Positions 45,630 to 56,026 of a stretch of DNA of 64,000 bases are shown in pieces (positions within the stretch are counted from its first letter, which is position 1; each line of letters starts with the position of its first letter). A program made the translations under genes and the position numbers. The stretch lies in contig WHVA01000040.1 in assembly GCA_015179125.1 (NCBI GenBank), forward strand, positions 310,001 to 374,000. Direction: 5' to 3'. The notes beneath the pieces were generated by a model. It searched no databases and had not been told where the DNA came from. It saw nothing but the letters and a program-made list of their open reading frames with translations. This stretch comes from Gautieria morchelliformis (Eukaryota > Basidiomycota > Agaricomycetes > Gomphales > Gomphaceae).

Positions 45630-45974
45630 GAATCGCGTCAAAAAAGCCATAAACATTGGGAGGACGTACAGCAACAAATAAAAACTCTTCAAACAGCCCA
45701 TGAAGAACTTGCAGCTACCGTGGAGAGCCAGGAACAGGACCTGGTCAAGATCGAGGGACGTATGGAGCATATGGATGAGATAATCGGTGAGTTGACCGAG
45801 CAGGTCAACGCGCATTCCGCAAAGAAGGCAAAAGAGGAGGAAAAGTCTGCCCCAAAGAACAAGAGAGGTAAAGGCAAGAAAAACAAATCAATGGAGGTAG
45901 ATAATACCGAATCCGATGGTGATGAGATGGTGGTCAAAGTCAAACGGCACGTCGGACCTTTTGTGCAACAGTGA
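45630..45974 (+). CDS. Short coiled-coil protein, possibly a fragment
   Basis: A plus-strand frame open from about 45630 and closed at 45974 reads WEDVQQQIKTLQTAHEELAA, then EGRMEHMDEIIGELTEQVNA, followed by a Lys-rich stretch (KNKRGKGKKNKS) and an acidic end. The heptad pattern suggests a coiled coil. No ATG is positioned convincingly at the start, and a TGA at 45627-45629 closes the frame upstream. It could be a 3' exon or a piece of a transposon gene. It lies exactly where the DUF6534 remnant loses its N-terminus. Confidence 0.3.
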   Translation, partial: ESRQKSHKHWEDVQQQIKTLQTAHEELAATVESQEQDLVKIEGRMEHMDEIIGELTEQVNAHSAKKAKEEEKSAPKNKRGKGKKNKSMEVDNTESDGDEMVVKVKRHVGPFVQQ

Positions 45975-46169
45975 CGCGTGACGCGTCAACAACGCGTCGA
46001 GGGTGATGACGCGCAATATTATAGAATTATGTATATGATATATTACTTACACTACTATGCAAGCAAAAATAACAAGTCCACATATATCCCCAGCAGAGAC
46101 TTGGATAATATTTGGAATATTGGCTCACATATAACCTAAATATCTCAATAGGAGATACTTGGCACATAC

Positions 46170-47215
46170 TCAGAAGATATTTTGAGTTTTACTCAAATTT
46201 ATTAAGGAGGTATTTTGGTTCAAAGTGCGGTGCTTGCCTCTGCGTCCTATTTCTAGGCCCTCATCTCTCGAGGTGGTGGGTGACGCAAGGTATCCTCCTC
46301 TCTGTAACGGAAAGAGAGCCCCCGTGACGACATAGGTGCAGACAACGATACACTCCATCACGAGGGCCATGATGAGATATAGCTTCCAATCCCCAGTGGT
46401 GGGCGACCATTTTGACGGACTCGGGACGAATGCGCCGAGAACAGAGTAGAGAACTCGGACGGCGAGAACAGGAAAAACCAGTGATAGGTTTCTAAGGAGC
46501 TAATATAGAGTAGAAGGGGCTGAGTGAGCTGCGGGCAAGAAAGTGTAGCGGACACCCGAATGCTTACCTTACGATGGTTTTGTGGGATGCGTTCGGTAGC
46601 CCTCCAAAGAAGGACAAGGACACCTGAAAGAGTAATGTATGCGACGAGGAAACACGCTGTGCCAGCCTTTGAAAGTGTGTGGCCTGAAGCCTGGGACGAT
46701 GGGGAATTGGATGGAGATAGCTTGGTGCCGCCTATGACCGCTAAAGCAACGCCGATGGTGACAAGGATGTGGACGTGAACGTGGAGTACTCTAGTTATAA
46801 AGGACGGAAGGCCGCCGTATTCGGCACTGGAGGAAGAGGGACAAGATGAGGGATGATAACAAGTTTCACGATGTGGAGGATTTACATTGTTTTGACAAAA
46901 CCAAGTGTTGAGAGAAGCAAAGGGCTGAGCCCTAGTGCCTGAACAATGGCGACAGCCTCAAGGAGACCAGCCGAGGGGTCTGACTGGGACTGGGAAACGA
47001 TTGATAGAACCGATCCGACAATTCGCACTGTTTGATGCGTTGGACAAAGCAAGGAAAGATAAATGGCACGACATACCGGAACAGAATAGGAAGAGACATA
47101 TCCAAGCATCCTTTGGGCTGAAACCATGCCTTAATGCCACGAAAACGGAGAGGCAGAGGATAGGCGGGTAGATGACGAGTTCGCCCACGGCAATTTTACC
47201 GAAGTTATCGAGCAT
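46170..47215 (-). CDS. Multi-pass membrane protein, DUF7702-like
   Basis: Seven-helix-style fungal membrane protein. The ATG at 47215 opens MLDNFGKIAVGELVIYPPIL, followed by ALRHGFSPKDAWICLFLFCS. After a short intron the next exon has RIVGSVLSIVSQSQSDPSAG and IVQALGLSPLLLSTLGFV. Then come SFITRVLHVHVHILVTIGVA, ACFLVAYITLSGVLVLLW, RVLYSVLGAFVPSPSKWSPT and LYLIMALVMECIVVCTYVVT, ending with a polar tail at 46170. The pattern of HGF...W...FC..RIVG is what I associate with DUF7702; the function is unknown. All exons join with normal splice sites, so the gene looks intact. Confidence 0.65.
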
Positions 47216-48060
47216 GAATGAGTATTATGGAGGGTGTAGATGTAAGGTGGATGGTAGGGATGTTAAGAACTTGCCTGAAGCCTGTGGTGGAGCATCGTCC
47301 ATGGCTAGCTTTTATAGTTGTGGCTAGGACAAGCCGTTTGGGGCAGATGCGGGATATCGATACATACCCATGGCAAAGTTCCCCCTTTCGTCACTTGGTG
47401 CGGGGTCACCGTCAGCAAAATTACATACTGGCTGTTTTTCCAAATGGGGACTATGAGAGTGCAGAAATCAGGACCTGCCGACCCGCCTGGTCGCTGAGGA
47501 AATCCGCGCGCACATCTCGGCGGCGCCGCTGCACTGCCCTCGCTTGCTGCCCCGCACTTTGCAGCCCCGTTCGCGCGCTTGCTGGCCCGCACCGGCGCCC
47601 CTGCTAACCTACGCACGCAACTCTAGCATCTTGGACCCTCTGTCAAGGATCGAATATTCGCTTCGGATATATTTTCATATCTGATACTAATAGTACAGGA
47701 GACGTTTGCGCGAAACGAGTATAAATGCATGTCGACATGCTTCCTAGTAAAATCTCTCATGAATATGTTCCAACCATGCTAATGAGCGGGCCGCCTAGAA
47801 AACGGTTAACCACAAGCTATTTGCTTCGACTGTAGACCAGGGTGAACCACGTTTGAGCTACGCTGCGCAGCCAGGGACAACACTTGACACCCACCATCAA
47901 CCCTGCATCTCCCTGACCACCCCAACCCTTGATTGACCTCGAGGTTGAGACGCTGCAGTAGCCCCAAAGTCGTCGCGGCGTCTCCGGGGAGAGCGTCGTT
48001 GTAAAACCTGTCATCGAATCCCTATATATGTTGCGGATTTGAAATGTGTTCGGTCGAATG
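47216..48060. other. Intergenic region with transposon scraps
   Basis: Upstream flank of the DUF7702-like gene. About 47813-47852 resembles the 3' part of the nested TG...CA elements (near 23752 and 26757). 47858-47943 matches 38317-38402. 47938-48000 is an inverted, diverged match to the 138-bp tandem unit. Together they form a composite of three repeat fragments. Confidence 0.5.
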
Positions 48061-49011
48061 TCAATCAGGAATCAGCGTATGATCACCGTCCAAACTGGTA
48101 CTGTGGTACATGTCGTCCTCGCCATCTGTGTCGTGGGCAATATATCTGATATAAAGAGGAGCTGGCGCTGAAGCGATAGCGTCATACTGTCTCCACGAAG
48201 TGCCATAGTAGACATCACGCGGGCTTCCCACGCTCAGGTCAATATCGACGACATCGATGGCCAAGTTTCCTGATGAAGTGACCTCCCTGATAGTGCCCGA
48301 AACACGGGCAAAGGCATTTCGATGGGGCGTAGGAGTGTTGATCCATCGACGGGAATCGCCTTCGTACCGACATCTGTAAACAATGCAAAGTGAATAACTC
48401 TTACGGCCCCAAACAAAACCATACGTTAGCACAAAGTCTTTCTTACTATCTCTGAACCATCCCGACACAGCCAAGTCAAACATTCGCGGTCTGCTAGATG
48501 GGGGCTGTGCATCGTGCATAGCAGTTCCTTCTGCCAACACGGAGGCTCGAAAATCCGAGGATTCCCCACCCCATAGATCCAAGTGCTCGGCGTTAATCAA
48601 AATCCTTGACGAGCGCGGAGCAAAGACTCCGCCACGGATCAGTACTATCGTGCCATCCTCAAGAACTGGTTCCCCCGGTGGGCAGTAAACACGTAACTCG
48701 ACGGCAGGAGCTGTTCCATTGGTACAATCCAACGTCGAATGGTAGAAGCAGTAGTATCCAGGAGCCGTCGCTCGACGACACCCTCCTGTTAGACGAAATT
48801 TGGCGGTGAGGTAAACAGCGGGCATCCGTACAAAGGGAAATCTTAATTCGAGCAACTTACCAAGCATTACTGTCCCGCATGAGTACAGTACAGTACAGAA
48901 AAGTGAAACAAATACAAAGAAACAGCGGATCCGGAAGGCCCACAAAGGGAAACAACAAAATGTCGAGCCTCGAGCAACACCGAAATTCACAGTACCATCG
49001 CCTTGCGTCAT
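48061..49011 (-). CDS. Hypothetical protein
   Basis: Unrecognised protein. The long open frame has two possible starts: an upstream ATG at 49011 that adds a hydrophobic segment (FRIRCFFVFVSLFCTVLYSC), or the ATG near 48826 (MPAVYLTAKFRLTGG), with a possible intron between. The downstream part, with VELRVYCPPGEPVLEDGTIV, ILINAEHLDLWGGESSDF, FDLAVSGWFRDSKKDFVLTY and GTIREVTSSGNLAIDVVDID, is rich in short beta-like stretches, reminiscent of OB-fold proteins. I cannot confirm that fold. The hydrophobic block may be intronic translation. Confidence 0.5.
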   Translation of the reverse strand: MTQGDGTVNFGVARGSTFCCFPLWAFRIRCFFVFVSLFCTVLYSCGTVMLGKLLELRFPFVRMPAVYLTAKFRLTGGCRRATAPGYYCFYHSTLDCTNGTAPAVELRVYCPPGEPVLEDGTIVLIRGGVFAPRSSRILINAEHLDLWGGESSDFRASVLAEGTAMHDAQPPSSRPRMFDLAVSGWFRDSKKDFVLTYGFVWGRKSYSLCIVYRCRYEGDSRRWINTPTPHRNAFARVSGTIREVTSSGNLAIDVVDIDLSVGSPRDVYYGTSWRQYDAIASAPAPLYIRYIAHDTDGEDDMYHSTSLDGDHTLIPD

Positions 49012-49063
49012 TATGATGAATTTTGCCTCGAATTAAACTTACAAGCCACTATGATAATATATT

Positions 49064-49664
49064 TCATTTCGACTTGGTATCTCGGCCTTTGAATGCATTC
49101 AGCATCTCCATTGCGTTCTGACGGTCAATGGAGTCAGGTGAGAGACACGATGCACGGGCAAAGTACGCACCTCAGGATCTACATTCACGCCTGCATTTGC
49201 AAGGTCATCTCTCAGCTTCTGCACACCTTTACGAAACGCAGGGTTAGCCAGAAGTTTGAATAATTGTATGCTCGATGGTGGTCGATCTGGAGAGAAATCT
49301 ATCCCTGTATAGCGATCCGCACACATGCGGTAGCCATGAAAACGTGGCACTTCGACCAAAGTAAAGTCTACAAACCTTCCTCCTTCATAAATCGTCCAAA
49401 CTCTTTCAGGGCGTCCTGGTATATTGATTAAGATAAGAGCAGACATGGGGCATATCTGCTTACTAGTGCATCTGGATTAGTGGCAAGCTGCTGAAATAGT
49501 GGCGAGTTCTTAAAACTTGGATTCTCCGTTGCCTCTGCGCGGGGTGTGGAGGCGAAGTTTCGGACCCTAATGGGGTGTATATGGTTCTGATTAGAGGATG
49601 TATGGCCAAGTCTTTGAAGACATGTTGTCTGGAGCGCTATTCGCAATTGTCGAGCGGAGACCAT
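49064..49664 (-). CDS. Small predicted mitochondrial protein
   Basis: Three-exon gene. The ATG at 49664 begins an Arg/Ser/Thr-rich, acid-poor leader (MVSARQLRIALQTTCLQRLG ... VRNFASTPR), typical of a mitochondrial presequence. The mature part has NSPLFQQLATNPDAL, DALKEFGRFMKEEG and, after introns, IDFSPDRPPSSIQLFKLLAN, FRKGVQKLRDDLANAGVNVD and AMEMLNAFKGRDTKSK before the TGA at 49064-49066. I have seen the pattern of repeated short helices in small uncharacterised fungal mitochondrial proteins, but cannot name it. Its start is 74 bp from that of the divergent PSF3 gene. Confidence 0.65.
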
Positions 49665-49738
49665 GGTGGTTAGAGGAAGCGTGCGAGCGTCTGAACGCGG
49701 CGACGCGCCACGCGTCAGTCAATCGCGTGCCGAACGCC

Positions 49739-50643
49739 ATGGACGACGACTACTACTCGATTGACGGCATTCTCGCAAGCAACCAGGTGAGTTAGCCTTC
49801 GCACTTTTACGCGTAACTGACCTCTTTTAGAAACTTCAATGCATCTTTAGAGTCGATGTTCCTGGTCTTGGCTATCTGGATGGCGGCACGGAGGAAGACG
49901 TATTTCTCTAGCACTTGAATACAGGCTTTACTTGCTAACTACGTGGCCGAGCAGATCAAAGTTAACACCAAAATACAATTGCCATACTGGCTAGCCTCTC
50001 CATTGCTAGTCGCGTAAGTGCCAATGCATACAGCGGTCAAAATAACGTGCGAGCATCGTTCCTAGCGACTATACAGACTTCACGATCCCAACACCCTTCA
50101 ATACACGTGTGCGGAATGCGCTCAATGCTGAGCCCCGGAGCGTCCGACTCTCAGCGTTGGTTGGAGGCAGCGGACAATGGTATGGCTTTGGAAAGATGAT
50201 CGCTCAATTGTGGGTCATGCAATCTTCCGGTGGGGCCAACCACTAAAATACTTGCTTGAACTGATCTGCGTTTGTAGGCTAGAAAAGAACCATGCGGACG
50301 AGATGTCGGATATGCTGATGAAAGTGAGCAAACTGCAGGTCTAGCCGGCATCAGTACTAATGTCATTTTGGAAAGACTTTTCATCAACGCTTGGTTGATG
50401 TTATGGACCAAGCTCAACACTTCGGCGGAAGTGCCAACTCCATGGGGGCCAGTTCTCGGTCCGGTGATACTGGTGGTGAATTTCGTGAAGGTCTAGAAGC
50501 AACTGAGCGGGAATGTAAGTCAACATGTTATGTGTCTGTTAAGAATGCTTAATTATATGACATTCTGTTCAGTGTTCTCCCTAGCTCAGGAAAGCACGTC
50601 ACGAACTAAATCATGGTACGAGAGTACTGACAAGAAGCGGTAA
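49739..50643 (+). CDS. PSF3: DNA replication complex GINS protein PSF3
   Basis: Subunit of the GINS tetramer, which with Cdc45 activates the MCM helicase at replication forks. Exon 1 (49739-49786) encodes MDDDYYSIDGILASNQ. The following exons give CIFRVDVPGLGYLDGGTEED, KIQLPYWLASPLLV, DYTDFTIPTPFNTRVRNALN, SVRLSALVGGSGQWYGFGKM, LEKNHADEMSDMLMK and HQRLVDVMDQAQHFGGS, all standard PSF3 blocks. The protein ends KSWYESTDKKR at the TAA at 50641-50643. About five short introns are present. Length and order are as expected and I see no defect. Confidence 0.93.
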
Positions 50644-50826
50644 CATTGCCTTTAGCGATTCGTGTACACACTCGTATTCATGGAGTTTTACATACCTTAT
50701 TATCTATCCTTCTTGTATTCTTCTGTACCGGTATCTCTCTGAGAGGATGCTTCCAACGACCCATGTTTTAACTCATTGACGAACCTAGGTTTCTGAATTA
50801 GTCACCTGCGATACTAAACCTTCGAC

Positions 50827-51084
50827 TCAGACAGACCACTTCACGCTAGCCCACAGCGCCAGAGAGATGCAAATGAGGAACAAAAAGTGAAGGTTGCCCC
50901 CCGTGATGACGAGAAGGACGACGAGAACGAGCAGGAGAAACACAAACACGCCGTCCACGACCAAAAGGAACGTCGGATGAAGAGAGGACCCTGGGGTAAG
51001 TAGATGGGACACTACCGGAATGTCGACGAGAGCCCGTGTTTCGCTGTCTGGGTCGGACTCGACAAGGTCGTCGTTGCGCGACAT
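50827..51084 (-). CDS. Pkr1-like V-ATPase assembly factor
   Basis: Small two-helix membrane protein. The ATG at 51084 starts MSRNDDLVESDPDSETRALV, then SHLLTPGSSLHPTFLLVVDG, a hydrophobic helix (VFVFLLLVLVVLLVITGG), and a second helix ending LICISLALWASVKW. The PG(S/T)S..PTFLL block, followed by two helices and a W-containing end, matches fungal Pkr1, an ER factor for assembly of the V-ATPase Vo sector. The frame is open upstream to 51291, but that extension looks like a leader or a different exon. The C-terminal tail after the second helix appears short, so a further exon may be missed. Confidence 0.6.
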   Translation of the reverse strand: MSRNDDLVESDPDSETRALVDIPVVSHLLTPGSSLHPTFLLVVDGVFVFLLLVLVVLLVITGGNLHFLFLICISLALWASVKWSV

Positions 51085-51305
51085 GGGTGTCAAGATGAGG
51101 CCGCCTGACTGCCATATGCCACCTGAATTCTCGCATTCACCGGGAAGGGCAGCACAATGTTGGTAGACTACTACTAGTGGAGAGACAAATACATCTTTTG
51201 AAGCTACCCAGTGTACTAGCCATTGATATACCAAAGGACCACGAATTGGACAACTAGCCAAAATAACGCGCAGAGCGACAGACACATACAATCAGCGACC
51301 GTGAC

Positions 51306-51660
51306 CTACATTCGTGTCGATTCTAGGGTCTCCATGGACGTAACACTGTTTCCCCGCACAACCTAGAGGCAAACCGGACGGTGTGAAATAGTATGATGGA
51401 TAGAATCAAGGACTACTGCTTACGACAGTGCCAATGGGGTGTTTTGAGGCCGCCACCGTCTCCTCTAGCGCGTCATCAACGACGAGATTGAGAAAAATAT
51501 CGAAACCACGGAGGATGCCACTGATTTTGCGACCGCCCTGGAGATGGATGAATAATTTTTTGTCCATGAACTATGAAGTCATACGAGTGTGAGCAAGTGA
51601 CAATATAGAGGAGGAGAGTTCGGAAACCTTTTTCAGTTCAGGCTGGGAAGCTTTCGACAT
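51306..51660 (-). CDS. Small nuclear ribonucleoprotein G (SmG)
   Basis: Core Sm protein of spliceosomal snRNPs. Exon 1 (51660-51628) encodes MSKASQPELKK. After a short intron come FMDKKLFIHLQGGRKISGIL and RGFDIFLNLVVDDALEE (Sm1 motif), then a third exon with VVRGNSVTSMETLE (Sm2 motif) and the stop at 51306-51308. The spliced product is 78 residues, the normal size for SmG. GT-AG introns are clear. The unspliced frames do not reveal the gene. It is divergent from the RG-rich protein gene, whose start is 150 bp away. Confidence 0.93.
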
Positions 51661-51810
51661 TGCGGCGTGAACTGAGGGCTAATTCAAAGCCAGACAGAAA
51701 GTGACGTTTAGTCTCAGCCTGCTATCACATTCACAATTACTATTAGTGTAAGTCTTCTTGTCTTCTAATTGTCGTACTAGCTACTTACCCGCAGCCTTCT
51801 TAGTACCAGC

Positions 51811-53908
51811 GATGGACTGGAGGAGCGGCAGTAGACAAAATCCGACTGGCTCTGCTTTCCGAGGAATAAGCTCCAGAGGTCGAGGCAGAGGGAGGGGTAG
51901 GGGTGCGCCACTTAATACTCGCAGTGTTGGTCACACCGGGCTGCATGGTGTATCTCCTGCCGTCACTCCTGCACCAGCACCAACACCAGCACCAGCACCA
52001 GTACCAGCACCAGCACCACCAGCACCAGCACCAGCACCACCAGCACCAGCACCAGCGCAAGCAACCCCTTCTCCTTCAGTTAACCCGTCTCCTCCTCCCA
52101 AGCCTCCATCTCGCAGGGAGTCGCACCAGCCTCCTCGTTTCCCGCCAAGCGGCCATCTCGATACTTTGAAGGCCCCGCTTGTACCATCTACAGACCTAAC
52201 TACCGCGCCCGGGGGACGACCCCAGGTAGCTCGTCGTGCCTCCCACAATCCTATTAGTGTCGTTACACCCTCAATACCTTCTCACAAGCTAGATCCGTCG
52301 ACGCCAATCACCCCGGGCTCTCCCCGTCCAAAGCCGTCTCGCAGACGATCCCATAATCGTACTCGTTCGTCTTCCAAGGCATCGACAACTCAGCAAGTTT
52401 CTGCCGTACCCTCTATTAGTTCCCTCAAGGAAAAGAACAGGGAAACGCCGCCTCATATGACGTTAACTTCAGCCCCTCCAGACGTTCAGTCATTTGACCT
52501 TCGTACCGACATTGACACCCTCGTGGAACGAGTACGTGCAATGGCTATGGCCGGCTCTGCTGTAGAGAAGGATAGGGACAGGGATGGTATTCATACCCCA
52601 CATGACGGCCATATTGATTGGGCGGGAGACGAGGATGATTCTCTTCCAGACTTAGACGATTGGGTCAAGCCAAAACAGACACATCAGGACACGGAGCAGA
52701 GCGAGTCGGGCATGCCATCGGGAAGCCCAAGCCTCGCTCCCGTGGAAGAAATGGCCGATCTCAACCCACCATTGGAGGATAAGGACACGCAAAAGAGGTG
52801 TGGTTTGCTTGGACCAAATCCTGAAGAGAACAAGCAAAGCGCAGAAGGTGGCAAGGACGCCAAGCTGAAAGCCGCCAACGAATCCAGCAAACAAGTAGAT
52901 GCTGTTCCAGGAAAAGTCAAAGCGAGGGGCAGACACGGCAGAAAGAAAAGCACTGTATCAGAAGCTGCTGTACCCGCGTTGGCCGCTCAAACTCCAGCAG
53001 GCTCTGGAGTACAGTCCAACGATGCCCTCGGTCCTGCGACATCTCGCTCGCCTTTAGTGCATCCACTTCCTCCAAAACCCCAGCTCTCGGTACCACGTGG
53101 GTATAGATCGAGAGGTCCTATCCACACCAACCCGGTAGCCATACCACGTGACAATGTGGCTGGAGATGTCTCATCAGCTGCGCCTTCTCGCAAGGGCGAG
53201 CCTGTGGAACCTTTACCTGTCGAGGCTGTTAAACCCGTTGTAGATGCTGAAACTACGACGGTGGCGGCCGCAGCATCTCCCGAGCCACAAAAGCGGATAA
53301 GAGCGTTTGATCATAGTGTCGATTGGGCGAATGCGCCGCGAACGACGCAAAATTCCACCGTAGAATCCGTTCCTGAGGCTTCAGAAGCCCCATCGTTTAG
53401 TCCTGGCGATTGTCCTGACACACATACTAGGACGCGTGCCTTTGACCCAAGTGTCGACTGGGCGAAGGCACCTAGAGGTTCCAGTATCTCGCCGGCACGA
53501 CGCTCGCCGACACGGCCAACACATTCTCCTGGACCTTCTGGCCGTATCTCCTCCCCTTCCGCCACCAAGCCCCATACTGCTCCCCCACACGACCGCTCTC
53601 GCGCCCTATTTCCGCATCATAACAGGTCCCCGAGATTCTCCTCTGCGCGTCTCTCCCCACACCCATCTCCACATAGTCGCTCTCAGGTGAGCTCCCCTGA
53701 GAGAAGTCCACATCGCTGGCAGGACAGAGAGGGACCGACGCATCTTCGTGCTCATTCATCGCCACAGACTGGCCCAGGGACACGAACAAATACGTCGAGA
53801 CCCATTATCACCCTTGACGCCCTCTCGAGAATTTCACGCACTCTTGGTGGTCCAGGAACTACCACGCCCCCCCGCGGGCCCACCGTAGAAGTTGTCGTTG
53901 CTGAATGA
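51811..53908 (+). CDS. RG- and proline-rich hypothetical protein with SVDWA repeats
   Basis: About 699 residues, low complexity and probably disordered. The ATG at 51811 begins MDWRSGSRQNPTGSAFRGIS, then RGRGRGRGRG, a motif that often binds RNA, then a Pro-Ala run coded by a hexanucleotide repeat (51965-52055). Two related motifs lie in the second half: RAFDHSVDWANAP near 53300 and RAFDPSVDWAKAP near 53435. A third, weaker version is HIDWAGDEDD near 52610. The C-terminus is Ser/His/Pro-rich, and ends TVEVVVAE. I do not recognise the family. A short 5' intron before 51795 is likely, because the open frame starts upstream without a good ATG. Confidence 0.7.
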
Positions 53909-54185
53909 TCTGTCCAGTGCCCGATATCCAGCTGCTAATCTACTTTGTTGGCCCACATTCATCGCTACAAACCATTGCCTCCTCTCAAAACCTATAATCA
54001 CATCCCCGCTCTCCCCCTTTCTGTCCCCATTCTCTTTCTATCATATTTTTCAGCGAAATATACCGTCTCGGACTAGTCTTGCTTTCTTTTGTACATGGGT
54101 CCGATCAGCCTGGAATTTGTAAAACATGTATTCTGTTTGTTGTCTTCTCTAATGCTAACTTAACAAGAACTTCGACAGCAATGTG
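53909..54185. other. 3' flanks of two convergent genes
   Basis: Separates the RG-rich protein gene from MDM10. No additional gene seen. Confidence 0.5.
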
Positions 54186-55736
54186 CTATTCGGAACTGAA
54201 ATATGACAACTCTAAGCCTATGGCTCGAATTGGTTTCGACCCACTAGCCAGATCCGAAACCACGCCAAGGCTGACAAGTACGTTCCGTAAACGACCCTCC
54301 CACATCAAGGAAACATCCTAAAACAACGTTTATGGACGGCATCACATAGGTGTGGACCGGAAGTACTAACCGTATTAGTTGATACGCGAGCTTTGACAAC
54401 GCCTTGAACTTCCTCATTCTTGGGAAATGCTGTCCCAGAAGCGTCGCTTTCCCCACCTTTATCATGGGATACTTCCGTAAGATGCTGCACGATGTTCCCG
54501 ATGCCCATTCTGCGCCGTATCCACCATTCTGCACCCATGGTCCATTCGCTCTGATAACTATATATGTTGAAGTCGAAACGAGTGCATAATGATAGGTCAC
54601 GAGACACGCGAGCTGCATATGCGGTAGAAATATGACCCATCATGGGGTTGAAGATAGCGGTGATAGTTGTCGGAGGTTGGGACGTAGACTGATGGTTGGA
54701 TTCAGACGGCGGGGCAGCGCAAGATGAAGGTGTTGCATCCGGGAGCGTGGTGAAACGGATTGCAGTAGAGACTGTATGACCAGAAGTCAGGCACCTTGAC
54801 TTGGTTGCGCGAATTAGTCCTCGCCTCCTGCACTTTTCTCTTTCGCACTGAAATAGAACTCAGCTCCCGCAGAAAGTCTCCCTTTGAGGCCGCCCTCCAT
54901 AGCTTCCTCTTCGTCGATGCGCTTGCGACCCTCAGCCCGCCAGGACGAACGGTCTTCGGCAGCGTCTTCTGACTCCGCGGCGAGTTTTCCGAAATTGCGA
55001 AGCACTCGAACGCCCAGCATAGCATCATCAGCACTCCAAGTATACTCTGAGCACCATCTGCCAGTGTCATGTTGCAGAGATAGCATGAGGTTACTCAATC
55101 CCGGTCCAGTCTGATTGTTACGGACGCGCTGGGAGGATGAAGTCATGACACTCGTCCGAGGATCCGATATAGCAGCTACAATAGCCTGCAGGGTAGGGGT
55201 TAATCGCGTCGAATACAAAGCATCGAGGCGTCCAGTTGGGATGTACAGGCGCCCATACATAAGATAATCTGGCAAGGCATCAGTGATTTTGAGGAGCTAA
55301 TGAGCATAACTACCTCTGGTGTCCACTCTTCGGCCGGCAAGCCATTCCTCGTCCTTTCCTTCTGGCCGCCGAGGTTGATCATACACCTTGAATCTATCCA
55401 TAATGTCCTTGAAGCGGACACTCCCAGACCGGAGAATGCTCAGATCACAAGAAGTGAAGATATATCCTACAGAGCCATTAAGAGAAGGTAGAGCATTCAT
55501 AGAACATGTGGTATTGAAAAGCGAGTTGGGGGATTTGGAGATGGAGAAGTTCAGCCCTCGGGGGACTGTGAAATCGAGAATAGCTTTGCCGCGAGGAGGT
55601 AGCTAAGTAACAATGCCAGCGTATTCCACAACTGCTCACCCGTCGAAGACCGCGTTAGATTCGAATATAAATTGTCTTCATTCCACTTTGTAGCCTGGTA
55701 GTAACTTCGGAGGACATACGAAGTAAATGTGAACAT
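54186..55736 (-). CDS. MDM10: Mitochondrial distribution and morphology protein 10 (ERMES subunit)
   Basis: Outer-membrane beta-barrel protein of the ERMES complex, which tethers mitochondria to the ER and also works with the SAM complex. The ATG at 55736 begins MFTFTSYVLRSYYQATKWNE. Following exons read ILDFTVPRGLNFSISKSPNS, LNGSVGYIFTSCDL, FKDIMDRFKVYDQPRRPEGK, DYLMYGRLYIPTGRLDALYS, CSEYTWSADDAMLGVRVLRN, GGLKGRLSAGAEFYFSAKEK, NPMMGHISTAYAARVSRDLS and FNIYSYQSEWTMGAEWWIRR, then LRNVLVSLGVVSDLASGSKP before the stop at 54186-54188. These are in the order seen in fungal Mdm10. About six short introns are needed; no defect seen. Confidence 0.9.
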
Positions 55737-56026
55737 TTGAACGCCGCGGAACTATAATAGGGCGTTCCAGCTACCCCGCATCGGCGTATTTTTGATCTTC
55801 GTCGCACATGCAATTATGTAATACTACGCCGCAGAAGGACCCAAATTCGGAATTCGGTCATGAAATCGTGTTTGAACTCCGGAGTTCACGTTGGAATTCA
55901 CGTCGAATTCACCCCTAATCTAGTACAGTAAGTAGTAGTACATACATTTTCTTGTAGCGTTAATCATAATATGAAATGAGATGCGAAACATGGGGAATTA
56001 AAGCGTTGGTTCGAGAATGCTCAGCC

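Noticed and set aside
51800..52248. Antisense frames very rich in Trp, Cys and Gly opposite the RG-rich gene
   Set aside because: They are the reverse translation of the CACCAG hexanucleotide repeat and have no start context or conserved motif.
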